Shown here: piece by piece, positions 48,778 through 61,287 of the stretch
How positions within the stretch are numbered: position 1 is the first letter of the stretch
Layout: every line of letters starts with the position of its first letter
From: Trogon surrucura
Lineage: Eukaryota > Chordata > Aves > Trogoniformes > Trogonidae
NCBI GenBank assembly: GCA_020746105.1
Contig: CM036617.1
Coordinates: forward strand, 162,572,912 to 162,636,911
Direction of reading: 5' to 3'
DNA: 64,000 bases
Program-made: the position numbers and the translations under genes
The notes under the pieces: generated by a model
Databases searched by the model: none
Told to the model about the DNA's origin: nothing
Seen by the model: only the letters and a program-made list of their open reading frames with translations

Positions 48778-51639
48778 CTGTAAGATGAGCCAAACCCAGA
48801 CAACCAAGAGAGCAGAAATAGTGCATGTGCTCGCATGTGTATGTTCCCTTACACAATACTACTTTTCAGAAAGATTTGTCACCACAGAAATAGGCAAAAT
48901 AATCCATACAGGTAGCCTGGGAGAGAATGGAGACAAATTCACAACAAATAACCAAGTGTAAACTTGCACTGGCCATTACATCCAGTTCTCACACAAGTCT
49001 TTATCTTAACCTTATCAAAACACACGGGCTATAGGAAAAATAGATAGATCAGAATTCCCATATCTTTAAAATGGATTATTTATTCTAATGCAGATGATGA
49101 AAGGTCTTCAACCAAAGCTGGCTGTAGTTTATTAACAAAGACTTTCACACAAACCAGGGGGGGAAAAAAAAAAAAAAGAATGCTCTTCTGGATCTAGACA
49201 AGCACTCTCAGCATGTCACCAGGAATTTGCATGTAGATCAAGTTTAGCAAAATGTTATTAATTTTGCCTGTTATTAGCCTCTATAAACATCAGGCAAGAT
49301 GGCTCGTGTTTTGTTGGTTTTGTGAATGTCTATGTTTGGTTGTTTAAGATTGCTTATATACGAGCACATATACAAAAATGAAATCAGACAGATGATGAAA
49401 GAGGAGAGTATTCCAGTAAGGTTCTATTGACAATGGCTCGTTTATTCCAGGTAAAAATAAAAAATACACATTTGAGCAAGAAATAGTCACACATGTAATA
49501 GTTTGTAGGATTGTTCCTTCAAAATCATTGTATTTTAGAACACTTCAGCTCAGCTATTTTAGTGCACATGAGAGATGCCTAGTTTTACCGGTTTTCTAAA
49601 ATAATCCATTCAGAAGGAATACCACTTTTGCTAATATTAAGTCCTACACACTGCAATTTCAGATCAAGCCTCTGACAGATCTTACTGTTGCCAACAGACA
49701 TGCAGTCATTTACCATTGCTCTGCACTTAGGCTTTCTGAGGACTGTACTTTGGAATTTCCGTAATTGAATAGCTGGCACAGGGAATTCAACGTACAACTA
49801 ATATTATTTTCAGTGCTCCCCCAAAGACAACTAGTGCATATTTCTCCAGACCTCAGAAAACTTATAAACCTCTTATGTGATCTAAGCAGAGAAGAAAAAA
49901 AGTTGTCATGCAGATTTCAGATACTAAAAAACCCCCAAACAACCAGTATCTTGCTACATACTGCCATCCAAATACCTCCAAGCTATGCTCTCCTTACCAG
50001 CAAGTGAGGAGGGGGTACATACTTTGAACAGGAAACAGTGCAACACAAAATATAAATCAAAAATTGCGAAAATTAAACATCAACGGGATGGAGAAAAAGA
50101 ACCTGCTACCACAGCTGGCAATTAAAAGATTTTAAAAAAAAAAGATTTAAAAAATCAAAAACAACCTACCAATCCAATTATCCATCAGAGAGTCTGCAGT
50201 TACTGCGGCTTCTACATGACTTGCAGCCTTGCTGATCAAGGGCCGTCACAGGACACCTAAGCAGTAACAATTTCACATTTCAAACTTGGCATACTTAGCA
50301 GCAATTTGCAGTTTTCAAGAAGCCTAGGGATACCTGTTCAACCTTGGCCATTTCTCACTTGAAAAAAATTACAACACAGTGAGGACGTTTGTGGGAGTGG
50401 GGATTGTTAACTTGTTCTGTTTTTCTAAGTAAACTGTCCTTTACAACCTATCTCCATTTGCAGCAGTGAACAGAATGACTTTGTTGGACAATCCCCCCCG
50501 CCCTGAATTTAGCACCAGAGTATATACATGCAACTTTTTCCTCTAAGCTTACAGTTTAATGATGGAGCTCTACAGGGAGAGAAAAAAAGCCTTCATTTCA
50601 TAGGTCTTATTACAATAGTCTGTGCATTTTCACCATTGAATGGGGAAAAAAAAAAACAACCCAAGCTAGTCCCCCTAGCGTACCTTTGCAGTACAAGTCT
50701 AAAGAATATGTGGCAAATCACTACCCTGTATTTCTGTGTGAGGCTTGCCTTTTTTTTTTTTCTTCAGTAGAAGACATAAACACTTACAGAAACTGCAGGG
50801 AAACTAGGCAACCTTTCAAACCATTTATCTAATTTCCCGCTGCTTCTATTTCTGAACAAGTTAAAAAAAAAATGTTGTACAAAGAAAATTAATCTGTATC
50901 CAAAAAATTTCATTAAATAAAATGTGCTGACCTGTTGGCAATTGCCAGGTCTGGTTTTAACACAGCACTTTCTGTAGCCTAGTGCCTTCTGTTCCTTCTA
51001 ACAGCAAAACTGTATTAAAAAGAAAAGCTAACAATGTTTAAAAGACATTTGATTCATTAGCATTTCCATCCTGGCATCCATACCTTCTAGAGCACATAAA
51101 TGACATTCAGTGCTGTGAAAACGTTTCCTGTAGTAATTTTAAGAGTGCTATAAAAACCAAGTACAACACATACACAAAAAAAAAAGTAAGACCTTACAAT
51201 AACCTCCACAGGTTCATTTTCTGTTTAAAAAATACACGTTGGAAAAAAAAAAAAGTAGGTTTTTCAGTGCTGTCTAGCAGTACCCCTGTTCCAAGCTGAA
51301 CGAAGCAGAAGACCTTGTACCCAGGTGAAAACACAAATAAAGATCGCTTGTCTGATGCTCTACAAAGACGAGAAATCACCTGCTTCCCAAAATCAAAACT
51401 GGGCACAGCGGAAGAGCTAGGAATCTCTCCAAAAAGTGTTACATAAGGCATTGTCAAACTTCACGCCACCTCCACAGAGGCCGCAAGTTGCTATTCCCCC
51501 CCCAAACTGAGCAGGGATTAACGATCTAAATGACACAATTCTCGGATGGGAGGTGATAGCAGAAAGCCTGCCCAAAGGAGAGCTTCCTGAGTTGCAGGCT
51601 AGATGGGGATGATAGGGAAACCACTCCTCTCCTTCGCAG
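48778..51639. other. Intron-like DNA next to the CpG island
   Basis: A+T-rich with short A and T runs (about 49168-49182, 50749-50760). A minus-strand frame at 51194-51457 continues toward the island but has no clear exon edges. A weak splice-bounded 24-nt segment near 49999-50022 on the minus strand is not strong enough to call. Confidence 0.5.
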
Positions 51640-52192
51640 CGTCCCAGCGAAACTCCAGCTTCTCCCCGAGCGGGTGGACAGGTCCCGCTCCGGGGGGCTG
51701 TGCCCGGAGCGGGTACGACGAGGGTCCCGACCCCCTTCCCAAGCGCCGGCTCGTCCTGGACCCCTCCGCGCAGCCGGCGGGACTCGGCGGGACGGCGGCC
51801 CCGTCCCGTCCCCCTCACCCCGGCTCCGCCCCACGGCTGCAGCCCCCCTGCGGAGCGGGACCGCATCCCGGCCGGAGGATAAACAAGAGCCCGAGCCGGC
51901 TCAGGAGGGGAAGGGAGCGGGAGGCAGGCGGGGCAGCCTCCCTCCGCCGAGTGGTCGGCGGAATCGTGCCCCTTTGTGCCAGGCACACGCGTGCCTCCGC
52001 CCGAGCATCTCTTCAACTCCAGAGCTGAGGGGGATGCAAATCCAGCAGATAAATCCACCCCCGCCCCCCAGCCCTACCGGACTCAGATGCCGCCTCCCCC
52101 GGGCTGCTGGAAAGGAGACACTCACCGATTGTTTCTCGCCCTCCCCCGCCCCTCGCCCTCTAACAGCAGCAGCGATCCGGCGAGGCACTTAC

Positions 52193-52800
52193 CTTCCTTC
52201 CCTGGCTGGCTCCCGGGCCGCCGGGACGGGCGCTCAGCGCCCGCCTCTCCCCGCAGGCACAGCGGTCCTTCTCCCCGCTCCTTCACTCCAGGCGGGCGGC
52301 TCCAGCTCCGTCCCCGCAGCCCAGCGCTCCGGAGGTGTCAGCCGGCGGGTCCCAGCCGGGGAGGCACTGGCCGCTCCACTCTCCCCGGGACGAGGAGCTG
52401 CTGGCGGTGGGAGGACGACGGCGGGGAGGTCCCCGCTCTTCCCGGGACGAGCCGCCGAGGTGGCTGCCGCCTCCTCCTCCGCCCAGCTCTCTCTCCGGGG
52501 CCTGCCCGCTCCCTGCTTCGCGCTGTCCTGAGGTGCAGCCCGGCCCCGTGCGTCCGTCCGTCCGTCCGTCCGTCCCGCTCGCCTTCGCCCGCCCCTCTCC
52601 CCGGCGGCGAGCCGCGCGGGCGCACAGGCCCCGCTGGCGGCCAGAAGGACCCGGGGGCGACGGGGGATTCCGGCCCGGCCTCCCGTCCTCTCCCCGGGGC
52701 CTGGTGCACACTCTCCGCGGGGAGAGGAGGCCCTGCCCCGGCCTGACGGGCGGCCAGCAGCCCCGGGAAGGTCACCGGCACCGTGGAACCGAGCACGAAG
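52193..52800 (-). other. Probable untranslated first exon of a minus-strand gene
   Basis: The minus strand shows GGAAGGAAG|GTAAGTGC at 52193, a near-perfect splice donor inside a CpG island, which is the usual sign of a first exon. The last 90 or so bases before it contain no ATG, and the two long minus-strand frames stop before it (at 52283 and 52338). The exon is therefore probably untranslated and coding starts later, perhaps at 48771. The right edge (transcription start) cannot be read from sequence; 52800 is only a guess. Confidence 0.5.
52551..52576. repeat. GTCC tetranucleotide repeat
   Basis: About six CGTC/GTCC units in a row within the CpG island, in the presumed first exon or proximal promoter of the minus-strand gene. 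Length is likely to vary between individuals. Confidence 0.85.
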
Positions 52801-52944
52801 AGGCTCCCTCCGGCACCGCCGCGGCCGTCGCTACTGCTGCCGGCCCGGCCTCAGCGGCCGCTGGGTGCCGCGCTCCGCCTGGGCTCGCTCCGTGCCGGTG
52901 CCCGGCGGCCGCCTCCGAGTCCGAGTGCCAGGCTGCCCCCTTCC

Positions 52945-52966
52945 CCTTCCTTCCTTCCTTCCTTGC
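52945..52966. repeat. CTTC tetranucleotide repeat
   Basis: A short CCTT/TTCC repeat within the island, between the two divergent first exons. One strand is all pyrimidine. Confidence 0.8.
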
Positions 52967-53208
52967 CTCCCGCCCCTTCCCCGCTGCCAGCCTTCCCCCG
53001 CCGGCTCCCTCCGGTGCCCGGTGCCAGGCTGCCCCCTGCGGGTCTGGGGTGCCGAGGCTGCCCGCCGCCGCCGGCGCTGTGCCCGGCGGGCCGAGGGCCG
53101 GGAGCGAGGCGCTCGCCGCGCCGTTCCGCGGCTGCCGGGAGCGGGGTGCCCGCTGCCGCTGCTCTGCCCCGGGCTCAGCGGCAGCTGCAGTGACTGTGTG
53201 TCTGTGTC

Positions 53209-53518
53209 ATGTCTGTGCATGGGCGGGCGGAGGCGCGGGGCCGAGGCGGAGCCAGCCCGCTGACACGCCGCCCAGCGACTGGCGCCGAGCGCCCAACCAC
53301 CAGCGGCCGCCACCGCGGCCCGCCCGCCCGCGCGGCGCCCGGGGCCGCTACACCTGGGCCCGGGAGGAGGGGTTCGGGCCGCCACCGTGACAGCGAGCCC
53401 GTCCCGCGGGAGAAGGCTGCGAGGGGAGGGCCGGCTCCGCCGCCGGCGTCCGCCCGCCCAGGCTCCGCCGTCCCAAGCGCCGCACCTGAGCGCGCCGGCC
53501 CGGCCGGCAGCCGCTGCG
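53209..53518 (+). other. Probable first exon of a plus-strand gene or transcript
   Basis: The exon ends CGCTGCG|GTAAGTCA at 53518, an excellent plus-strand donor in the CpG island. An ATG at 53209 opens a frame (MSVHGRAEARGRGG...) that reaches the donor in phase 1. Its context is poor, and the Arg/Pro/Gly/Ala composition is what G+C-rich non-coding DNA gives. I think the exon is more likely untranslated, or that this is a long non-coding partner transcript. The start coordinate given is that ATG; true transcription start may lie further left. Confidence 0.45.
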
Positions 53519-53720
53519 GTAAGTCAGAGGAGAGCGAGGGGCGGCCCCGGCCCGGGCCTCGCCTCCGGCTGCCCGTCACGGAGGAGCAGCGGCGCCCGGC
53601 CCCGGGACGTGGACGCTCGGTGGCGGAAGAGGCCACTTTTTTACCGCCGTTATCGCGACAGGAACGGACACCGCATCTTTCCGCTGAAGCGCGGAGGAGC
53701 GTGTCCCTGCGCTGTTTTTC

Positions 53721-56700
53721 CTGCGCGCTGGTCAGTGCCCTGAGCGAAGTGATAAACACGCCTTTTTGTTGTTGTCCTTTCCCTGCCGTGGACACGGAAC
53801 AACCACCAACGCTCTTTTTTTAATTACTGTTGTTATTATTTTTATTCATCATCGTTCTCTCACTTCAGCAGCAGTTGTGAAATCGGTTGTTGCAACGCAC
53901 TAGCGTGCTCGGAGGACCGTCTGATCAGCTGTGGGTACGCGTAAGGGTGCCTGGAATTTCGGGAGGAGGGCGAGGAGAACAGAAATTAGAGCAGAGGAAC
54001 AAATGCACATACAGTTCGAATTTAAAAAGGCATTGATCCATTCGTAGAATGGAAGAGGGTAGAAGGTATACACGTGCTTTGAGTCACACTGTAAATAGTC
54101 ATAACTAGAAATAATTGGGATATACTTCAGTACTTACTGCTCTCTTCTCCCAGAAGGGAGTAGTTTAAGAGAAAAAAAATGTTCTACAAAAGATACCACA
54201 GATGCTTGTTTCTCTTGTTACATCAACTGCTTAAATGCCGTAACTTATTCAGAAGTTGCTGTATTGCGGGCAGAAAGGATGTTTTGCTGTACGCTGTATC
54301 AAAATATTTTGAACCCTGGAACGGGTTATTCATGGCAAGATAGTATTTGCCAAGCTCGTTAAAGGCATTGGTCCATCAAGATTGGAAATCTGTCAGCAGC
54401 AGCTCCCACTTTCTAATGCTTTAGTCCAGAGCGGTACCAGATGAACTAAAGTAAATCCTGGAGTTGAACATGCCAGTGATATCACATAAGTGTTACTAAC
54501 TGCAAATTTTGACATATTATGACAACTAGGAAAGGATTTTTGGGAGGAAAAAAAACCCACAACACATCAACCTTCTGCATATCTGTAAAAATAATTGAAC
54601 TCTGGCATGAATGATTTTCTGGAGAAGCTATGGCCTCCATCGTGCTAGTTATTTTCATGAGCAAATCAAAGTCAGAAATGAGCTGCACTGAAGAAATTTA
54701 TTCTGTCCATTCTCCTAAGTGAAGCTAAAGGATCAGCCTTCCTGTAATAATGTTTTCTTGCACTGCTGAAGAATTACAACAAATGACTGGGAATGTATGG
54801 AGGAGGAAACAGGATTGTGTGTAAGGCATCATTATTAATAAAACCAAATTGTCTACTGGAATTCTCAGCAGTTTCACTTGATTTAGTGTCATGCTGTGTC
54901 TTAAAAACTGGTAAATTGTCAGAGGCTGATCCTACGAAATATTGAACAATTTCTGAAGGTTCTTAACGTTTGTATCTGCTATTAGAGCAGGGAGCTTTCA
55001 GCACTCACAAAAATTCTTAGGTTTTAAGAACAGCACAGGTTATTAGGATTGTCTAATGTACCACCATAAATGACAAACAATGGAACTTCATAATGAAACA
55101 AAGCGTCGTACTTAAAATTGCTCTACATCTTTCTGGTTGGTGACCTGCTCACAAAATGGACAAGTTATCCAAAATCAGAGCAGCATTTGTCAGAGGCTCT
55201 AGCTGAGAATGATTACTGTTAGATAACAAAAACTAACAGGGACAGGAGGAGTGACTGCCTATGAAGATAGAGTTTTTCAGAAATTGTGTTTATAAGCAAA
55301 TAATCTTTTCATGTTCATCATAAAATCACTCCATCGGTCTTTGTCCTTGAAAATCCTGAAGTGGCAATTGCTTTGGACATAAAGTAAACAAGCAACACAG
55401 AAGGATCCTTTCACCAAGGACATGTAGAAGACATTATATGCAAATATTTACACTTCAGATTTCATTCAGCCAGAAGGAAGCTTTCTCCAGAAGCTACACA
55501 GGTTCTGGAGTGAGATGCATATTTACTTAAAAAAAAACAAACCTAAAAAGTGAAACCTATAGTAATGTCAAGTATATAGTTTTAAAAAAAATGACAAATA
55601 AGGCTGAAAACCTCAAAGCTTTAACAGTCCTGTTATTAAAAAATTATGTAAACCAGACCATTCTTTTTTATAGGAACATGTAAATTTTGAGATAGTGTCA
55701 TATGATCAAGTTATATGGATGTGAAATTATCACAAGTGTTTGGTCTCATTTTTTTCCTTATCGGAACAAGAAATGAAGACATAGCACTACACAACTGCAG
55801 ACAGGTTGTGGTACTTTCACTGCATCACAACATCAGTAAGTAAAATAGGATTAGGTTTGTTTGTAAGACCCCAACCACAGATTATCTGGGGTTTGATGAA
55901 AAGAACAAAATGATTAACGGTATTACATGAAAGGGACGTGTAAGGCCCACGAGTATTCAAACTTATAAAAGTGCCTGAAGTTCATCTCCTATTTAATCAG
56001 CGAAGTCCTTTTTGCATCCTTACAGTTGCTTCATTGTTCTAGCTGAATTCAACCACTATGAGGTCTTTTGAGGAAAAAGACAGGGCTTTGTTCAGGAGGT
56101 GACTGAAAAGTGCTTTACTACTCTTTAACTGCACATTATGTGCCAGCTGCAATAGAAGCTAAAACACTCCTGAAAACCGGGAAGGTGTTCCCATTTCTCC
56201 ACGCACACTCCCGTGGATAATCAGCATTTAAAATACCTGGTGAGCCTGCTGCTGCTGTGTCACCTATGGGATATGCATGGGCAAAGCTAAGTTCTCCATG
56301 ATCTGCTTTCGTGTGGAATTGGTGAAATAGCTACTTTTCATAAAATCAACCATTCAGGGTGTTCTCATGGGGAACAGAAATTCAAATCTGATTTAGCAGA
56401 CTGGCTGGATTGTGCTAACTGATCCACTTCAGTACAGAAGGTTGTGAATCTTTGTTTATAAATTGCTGCTTTTAACTTCTAGATGCTAAATCACACAACT
56501 GTTAACAGTATCAGAGCATGAAGGGCAATACCAAAAGTTGAAGCAAGTTCATAATCCTTGAGATTCTTGTTGTCATCTGCCTCTGCAATGAATGCAGGAC
56601 TACTGCAGAGCAAGTGCCTAACATCTTTTTTTAATATTAAAAGGCTTTCAGATGAGAAACAAGTGAAATTTAATCTCCTCTGGAAAAATAAATTCGCAGT

Positions 56701-59253
56701 TCTTGAGTGTAAAGTGGAAGCTCTGCCACATATGCTGTCCACAATGGCAGTAAATTAAAATTTAATGGAAACTTTCCTGTACATATAACAGGAAAAAGAA
56801 AAATCAACAAAACCCAGGAAAATCAGAGCAAGATTAGAGCAAGATCTAGATTCCACGGGGTTATAGGAACTGAAAAAAAAATACAGACTGGTAAACTGAA
56901 TGCTTTAAAATAACTACAAAATATAATGAAAACCTGAAACTCCCTGAATGCAAAGGAAATTAAGTTATTAAAACAGAAAATATTTCTTTTTCATGCCAAA
57001 ATAGACTTCAGACAATGAACCGATTGTTCCGTGTTAATTTACTGTAATTTTCATATGAATTTCTCCCATAATTCAGTTGTACATCTAGACACAAAAAGGA
57101 AGATATCCATAATGAAGTCTTACGTAGTATTATGCCATTTATCAAAGAAAATTTGAAGGAAAGGGCTATTTTCCTGTTTCTTTACTTTATATCTCTAACA
57201 GAACTTTCTGTTGATTATTTTTGTTCCTATCAGTTACTAGTTCTCATTTGTTGTGGCTCAGTCATTTAGAGAAGAGTTAGGGATTTTTTGTTTGGTTGGT
57301 TGGTCTTTTTTAAGGAATAGGGCTTTTAAAACCAAAAAAAAAACCTGATAAAGATCTCAGAGTAAATATGGTGCTTTAATTTTATGAAATTAATCTGACT
57401 TCGTGTTGATGGTACTTTTTTAAGTTTGGACGTGCCATGGTCAAGTCAATCCTGTATTTCTACTTACAGAAATTTTTGATTCCTGCTTTGCTAATAAGGC
57501 TTATATAACTCAGAAAAGACTTCATTTTGTACTTCACGAAGCCAGTGCCGGTGTTTACAAAGCTCTTAGTAATGCATAACTGCATCCTAAAAAAAAAAAA
57601 TTTAAAAAAAAAAGAGTAACGAGTGCTGTGTTTGAAGTTTCTTTGTTTCGTTGGGGTTTTTTTGTGGGTTTTTTTTGTTGTTTTTTTTTTAATGAAGGCA
57701 TCTCCAAACCTGTGCCGCTTGGTATTCTGGATAATGTACAGTAGTATAACTATTCTGTATTAATATGTATCATTCCCTTTACATAATCTTCTGGGTAAGA
57801 AAAGCAACACTGGACAAACTTTAAAACAGTTTTAGATTTCACTGTCTATGAAGGTGAAACTCACCCAGGTGCTCTTAAACTTACATCAAGGGATGTTGAA
57901 GTCAGGGGTGCAACTGCGCTGATTTCAGTGGTATTCAGTCTAAACTATCCTTTGCGTCCCAGTTTGTGTTCTGGGAAAATGGGTATACACGTATACACAT
58001 ACACACACTTTTCTGAAGTTCTTTCTTTGTAATTGTTTCTATATGACTGCTTCAACACTCCCAAGCAAATAGGGGATATAGTGTCTCTCTCTTGTTACTC
58101 TGTAACGTTTGTTACTTTTCTCCAATTATTGCCTGCACTATGAAGCCCTAAATGCATTGTAGACCTGTATAATTAACGTCTGCTATCCTTTCTAAAAGTA
58201 TTAAAGCACGAGATGCATCACTCCTCCACTCATAACCTTACACATTTAGATTTTAATTCATCTAAGCACACCTTTCAGTACTCTGCTGAAAAAGAGGATA
58301 CTCTACCTGATCAAAACAAGACCTTTTGTTTCCATTAGAAACACTCGTCTTATACATGGGAGGTTTAATTGTTTTCAGAATAGCTTCATTAACTTCTGAA
58401 AGTGTTACCAATACAGGCCTCCCCAGAGCCAGGATGCTAATTAGAAGGAAAACTGGCCTTGCAGTAGTTGAAGAATTGTGTCGTCTTTGAGAGAGTAGGA
58501 AGGCTCATTCGATCATTGACAGAGCATTTCTGCCAGAAAGCAGGAATAACTGCCAGCTATATGAACTCACAGAATACCTGTGACAAACGAGTTATTTCCA
58601 CAGTCAAACAGCCTCTTCGGACAACCAAGAAGCCTAATAATGATTAAATAAACAACGTTAAGATGTCTGTCGAGTTCCAGGCAGTCCAAGCAATATCATT
58701 TATGGCCAGCTTCATCTTGTCAGCTCCGATGTCCCTGACTCGATGGGTTAGGCACATTTGGAGGGTGCTGTATGAACGCTTGCATTGCTTCCTCAGGCAG
58801 CCAGAGTGTCAGTAGTAACACGTCTGGCCTTTGTCGCATTTATGCTAATTTTATATTAAAGGTCTTGTAAGTCTGGTCGAAAGAGTCTATACAGCACTAA
58901 AGAGTACGTGAAACCAAATTAAAATAGACAGTTGAATAATAAAAGCATAGATCCTATTACAGGTTAGTGCATGATATCAAGCCTTGTTAAAATAATTTTA
59001 AGTTTTGTATCAATGGTCAGGCCTTTAGAATCTGAACACCTGAATTACAAATAGGCACTATGGGGAAGGCAGTTACCCCAGACTTACTTATAAGAATCAC
59101 TACCTAATGAGTCAAGTAGGAATACTTTTGGCCAAGAATAAATTACCGTAATTGTCAGTCAGATCCTAGAACTTCCATATTTTTTCTCAGTGAGAGCTAT
59201 TCTCTCAAATATTTTCTAGAGGATTTCTCTAGAAGGCAGCATTATAGTTGCTA
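53721..59253. other. Non-coding DNA right of the island
   Basis: A+T-rich, probably intron 1 of the plus-strand transcript. A plus-strand stretch at about 55770-55834 has a GTAAGTAAA donor and an open frame containing EDIALHNCRQVVVLSLHH, but the acceptor is doubtful. T-rich and A-rich runs lie at about 57588-57691. No repeat families recognised. Confidence 0.5.
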
Positions 59254-59706
59254 CTATCCAATAAAGAGAGGGTGAAATAAACCCCAGACCCCATCTAATG
59301 ACTCACGCTTGTTTGCTTTTTGGCTGTCGCAACAGTAAGACTGCCCAATATTAATCTTTTCTGGCAGTTTAACAAAACTGAGAGAAGACAGCCCGCTTTC
59401 ATTTATGTATCGTACAAAAGCACAATGGAAGTATATGTACATGCTTCTGAATATAAACAGGGAGCATAGTCCAAACAGCCAAGCTTACAAACATGTAATG
59501 GGCACAAGTGGTTGTGTATCTCAGATGCATACGTGAATAAACTAAAATGTTCCTTTGTCGGTTCTGAGACGCGGCTATGAGCTGCATCCAGGCCTCTGGT
59601 CAAGACTGTGAGTGAAAAAGAAAGTTTCTGTGTTTTTGCTGGCATTTGAGACGTTACGATCTATGATCTGGACTTGCTACGTTGGCAAAAGAATAGGAAA
59701 GGTCAC

Positions 59707-59962
59707 CCCATTTCAGCAGTGAAACTGTCAGTAACAAAAGGATAATAATCGTCCTTAGCCTCAACAGCAGTTGCAGGGAAGTTGATGTTAAGATCAAGCA
59801 ACGAGGCAAGACCAATACCAGTGCCAGTGAACCTGTCAACATTAAACACCAGTTTTTCAGGGAAGTACTTTAACACTTCTATATTCTGTGACTTACGCTG
59901 TATCTTGACACAGTAGGGTTTTTTCCGTTGATTATTAGGTGAAACTAAAGCTGTCAGGCATA
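59707..59962 (-). CDS. Candidate exon or coding relic, minus strand
   Basis: An unusually strong acceptor (pyrimidine-rich from about 60000, ending TTGGCCCCTAG) precedes 84 open codons: LTALVSPNNQRKKPYCVKIQ, KYFPEKLVFNVDRFTG, GIGLASLLDLNINFPATAVE and DDYYPFVTDSFTAEMG. A weak donor follows (GGG|GTGACC). The residue mix is protein-like. More minus-strand open pieces flank it, in different frames, so this may be one exon of a gene in a short-intron region or part of a decayed gene copy. No family was recognised. Confidence 0.3.
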
Positions 59963-60620
59963 CTAGGGGCCAAGCAGACAAGGCCAGACACAGAAAAAGG
60001 ACAGTCCTTCAAAGTCTGAAGGTGACAGTGAAGGAATCCAGCAATGGATACAAAAAAAGCCCAACTAGTTCAATAGATATTTTGCACTCTATGTGTGTAT
60101 TTGCATTTCCGAGCTTGGCAGCCACACAGGTGCTGGCACTGCTACTTACTCTAAAATTGCAGTCTATATCAGACTGTGTGCCGGGGAAAGGAGTAAGCTT
60201 TTACTACCGTGGATGGCATCAGAATTCTCAGTTCCTGCAGCACCTAACAGAAATGACCAGCAAAGTTTCCGATGGAGTTAGCACATTTTTAAGTCAGTTA
60301 AAACAAGAATTTCATCCTCAGAGAGAGGGAAGATAATTTTAAACATCACTTCTCCAACCAACACACAGATCTCAATGCTGGAATTGGAAATTATAGACAT
60401 GGTGCCCTTTGCCCATGTTGTCAGTATTTCCAAGTGTACTGCCTTACTGTTTCTATGCCAGCTTCATATTACAGCAATTACAGTGAAGGAGAACTTGACA
60501 GATTTTTCTACCATCAGATTTGATGTAAATGGCTTTTTGAAAGTTTTTCCCACCTTCTTCCACTCAACATAATCAAACGCAAAGTAGATGCAGCCAGCAG
60601 GAGGTACTGTATTTTCTTAC

Positions 60621-60753
60621 CTTCTCACAGATGAAGTTGAAAAAAATACCACTCCTTGAGAATGAGCTTAATGCCAAAGACAGTGGTAGCTTTGCTATGG
60701 CAATTATTAGGCTGTCATATAGGAGGCTTGCCCCATTTTTGTGAATTACGTCA
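60621..60753 (-). CDS. Candidate exon, minus strand, hydrophobic segment
   Basis: The acceptor AGTTCTTCCTTTCAG and donor GAGAAG|GTAAGAAA are both close to consensus. Between them 133 nt hold 44 open codons after one leading base, reading DVIHKNGASLLYDSLIIAIA, KLPLSLALSSFSRSG and FFNFICEK. The middle is hydrophobic enough for a membrane or core strand. It lies about 650 bp upstream, in minus-strand sense, of the open segment at 59707-59962. Identity unknown. Confidence 0.3.
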
Positions 60754-61188
60754 CTGAAAGGAAGAACTAGTTGCAAGTTCTCTCACAGCACCATAATCTG
60801 TTGTTATAGAGTTTGAAAGGTGGTTGGCCACATACTACTGGGTGATCAGCAATGGGAGCCTCAAAACTAGTGATGGATTAAGAAATCCTCTCAGAATTCT
60901 GCAAGGGAACAATGCCACCAGTGTGTGAGCATTAAAAAAATGGATTTAACTTACATAATCCTTTAAAAATCCATATGTGCTTAGCAAAGAGTTGATAAAA
61001 GGCAAGAGCTGCATCCTTAAAGAATCTATAACCATGAAGTAAGCTCAGACCTCTTCTTCTTTTTTGACTAGCCTAAAACATGAGCTAAGAAAGCTTTGAA
61101 TCATTAACAGGCTTTGCATCTCCTGATTCCAGATAGCAATTGATTTTTTTAAAAAAATTATTTTCTTCTTTTTTATTCACCACTGCAG

Positions 61189-61238
61189 GAGCAAAACTGA
61201 GTTTTCCTAAGCTGGTTACACCTCTCACTCAAGCCCAG
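61189..61238 (+). CDS. Candidate short exon, plus strand
   Basis: A textbook acceptor (TTTTATTCACCACTGCAG) precedes 50 nt ending CCCAG|GTAGGG. Two frames are closed; the third reads AKLSFPKLVTPLTQAQ and ends in phase 0. The next candidate exon starts at 61288 in phase 0. The intervening 49 nt would be shorter than almost all vertebrate introns, so the two segments may be alternatives rather than neighbours in one mRNA. Confidence 0.22.
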
Positions 61239-61287
61239 GTAGGGATGGATACTGGAATTCACAATGCTGCCTTTATTTCTTCCATAG

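Larger units (their letters stand above)
51640..53720. promoter_or_regulatory. CpG island, probable divergent promoter
   Basis: About 2 kb of sequence rich in G+C and CpG, sharply different from both flanks. It has GC-box-like GGGCGGGCGG at about 53221 and no TATA element that I can see. Long frames on every reading frame (up to 351 codons) are a by-product of few stop codons in G+C-rich DNA. Two strong donors face away from each other, at 52193 (minus) and 53518 (plus), so transcription probably starts between them in both directions. A GTCC repeat (52551-52576) and a CTTC repeat (52945-52966) lie inside. Confidence 0.9.

Noticed and set aside
51674-53823. Long open frames (up to 351 codons) on both strands of the CpG island
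   Set aside because: G+C-rich DNA has few stop codons. The frames overlap in all readings, have Pro/Arg/Ala/Gly-rich composition, and several stop before or run through the splice donors. They are not evidence of protein coding.
59707-60000. Secreted protein with a signal peptide (LFLCLALSAWPLVCL)
   Set aside because: The hydrophobic run is better explained as the pyrimidine tract of the splice acceptor. It has no in-frame ATG, and a stop lies just upstream.
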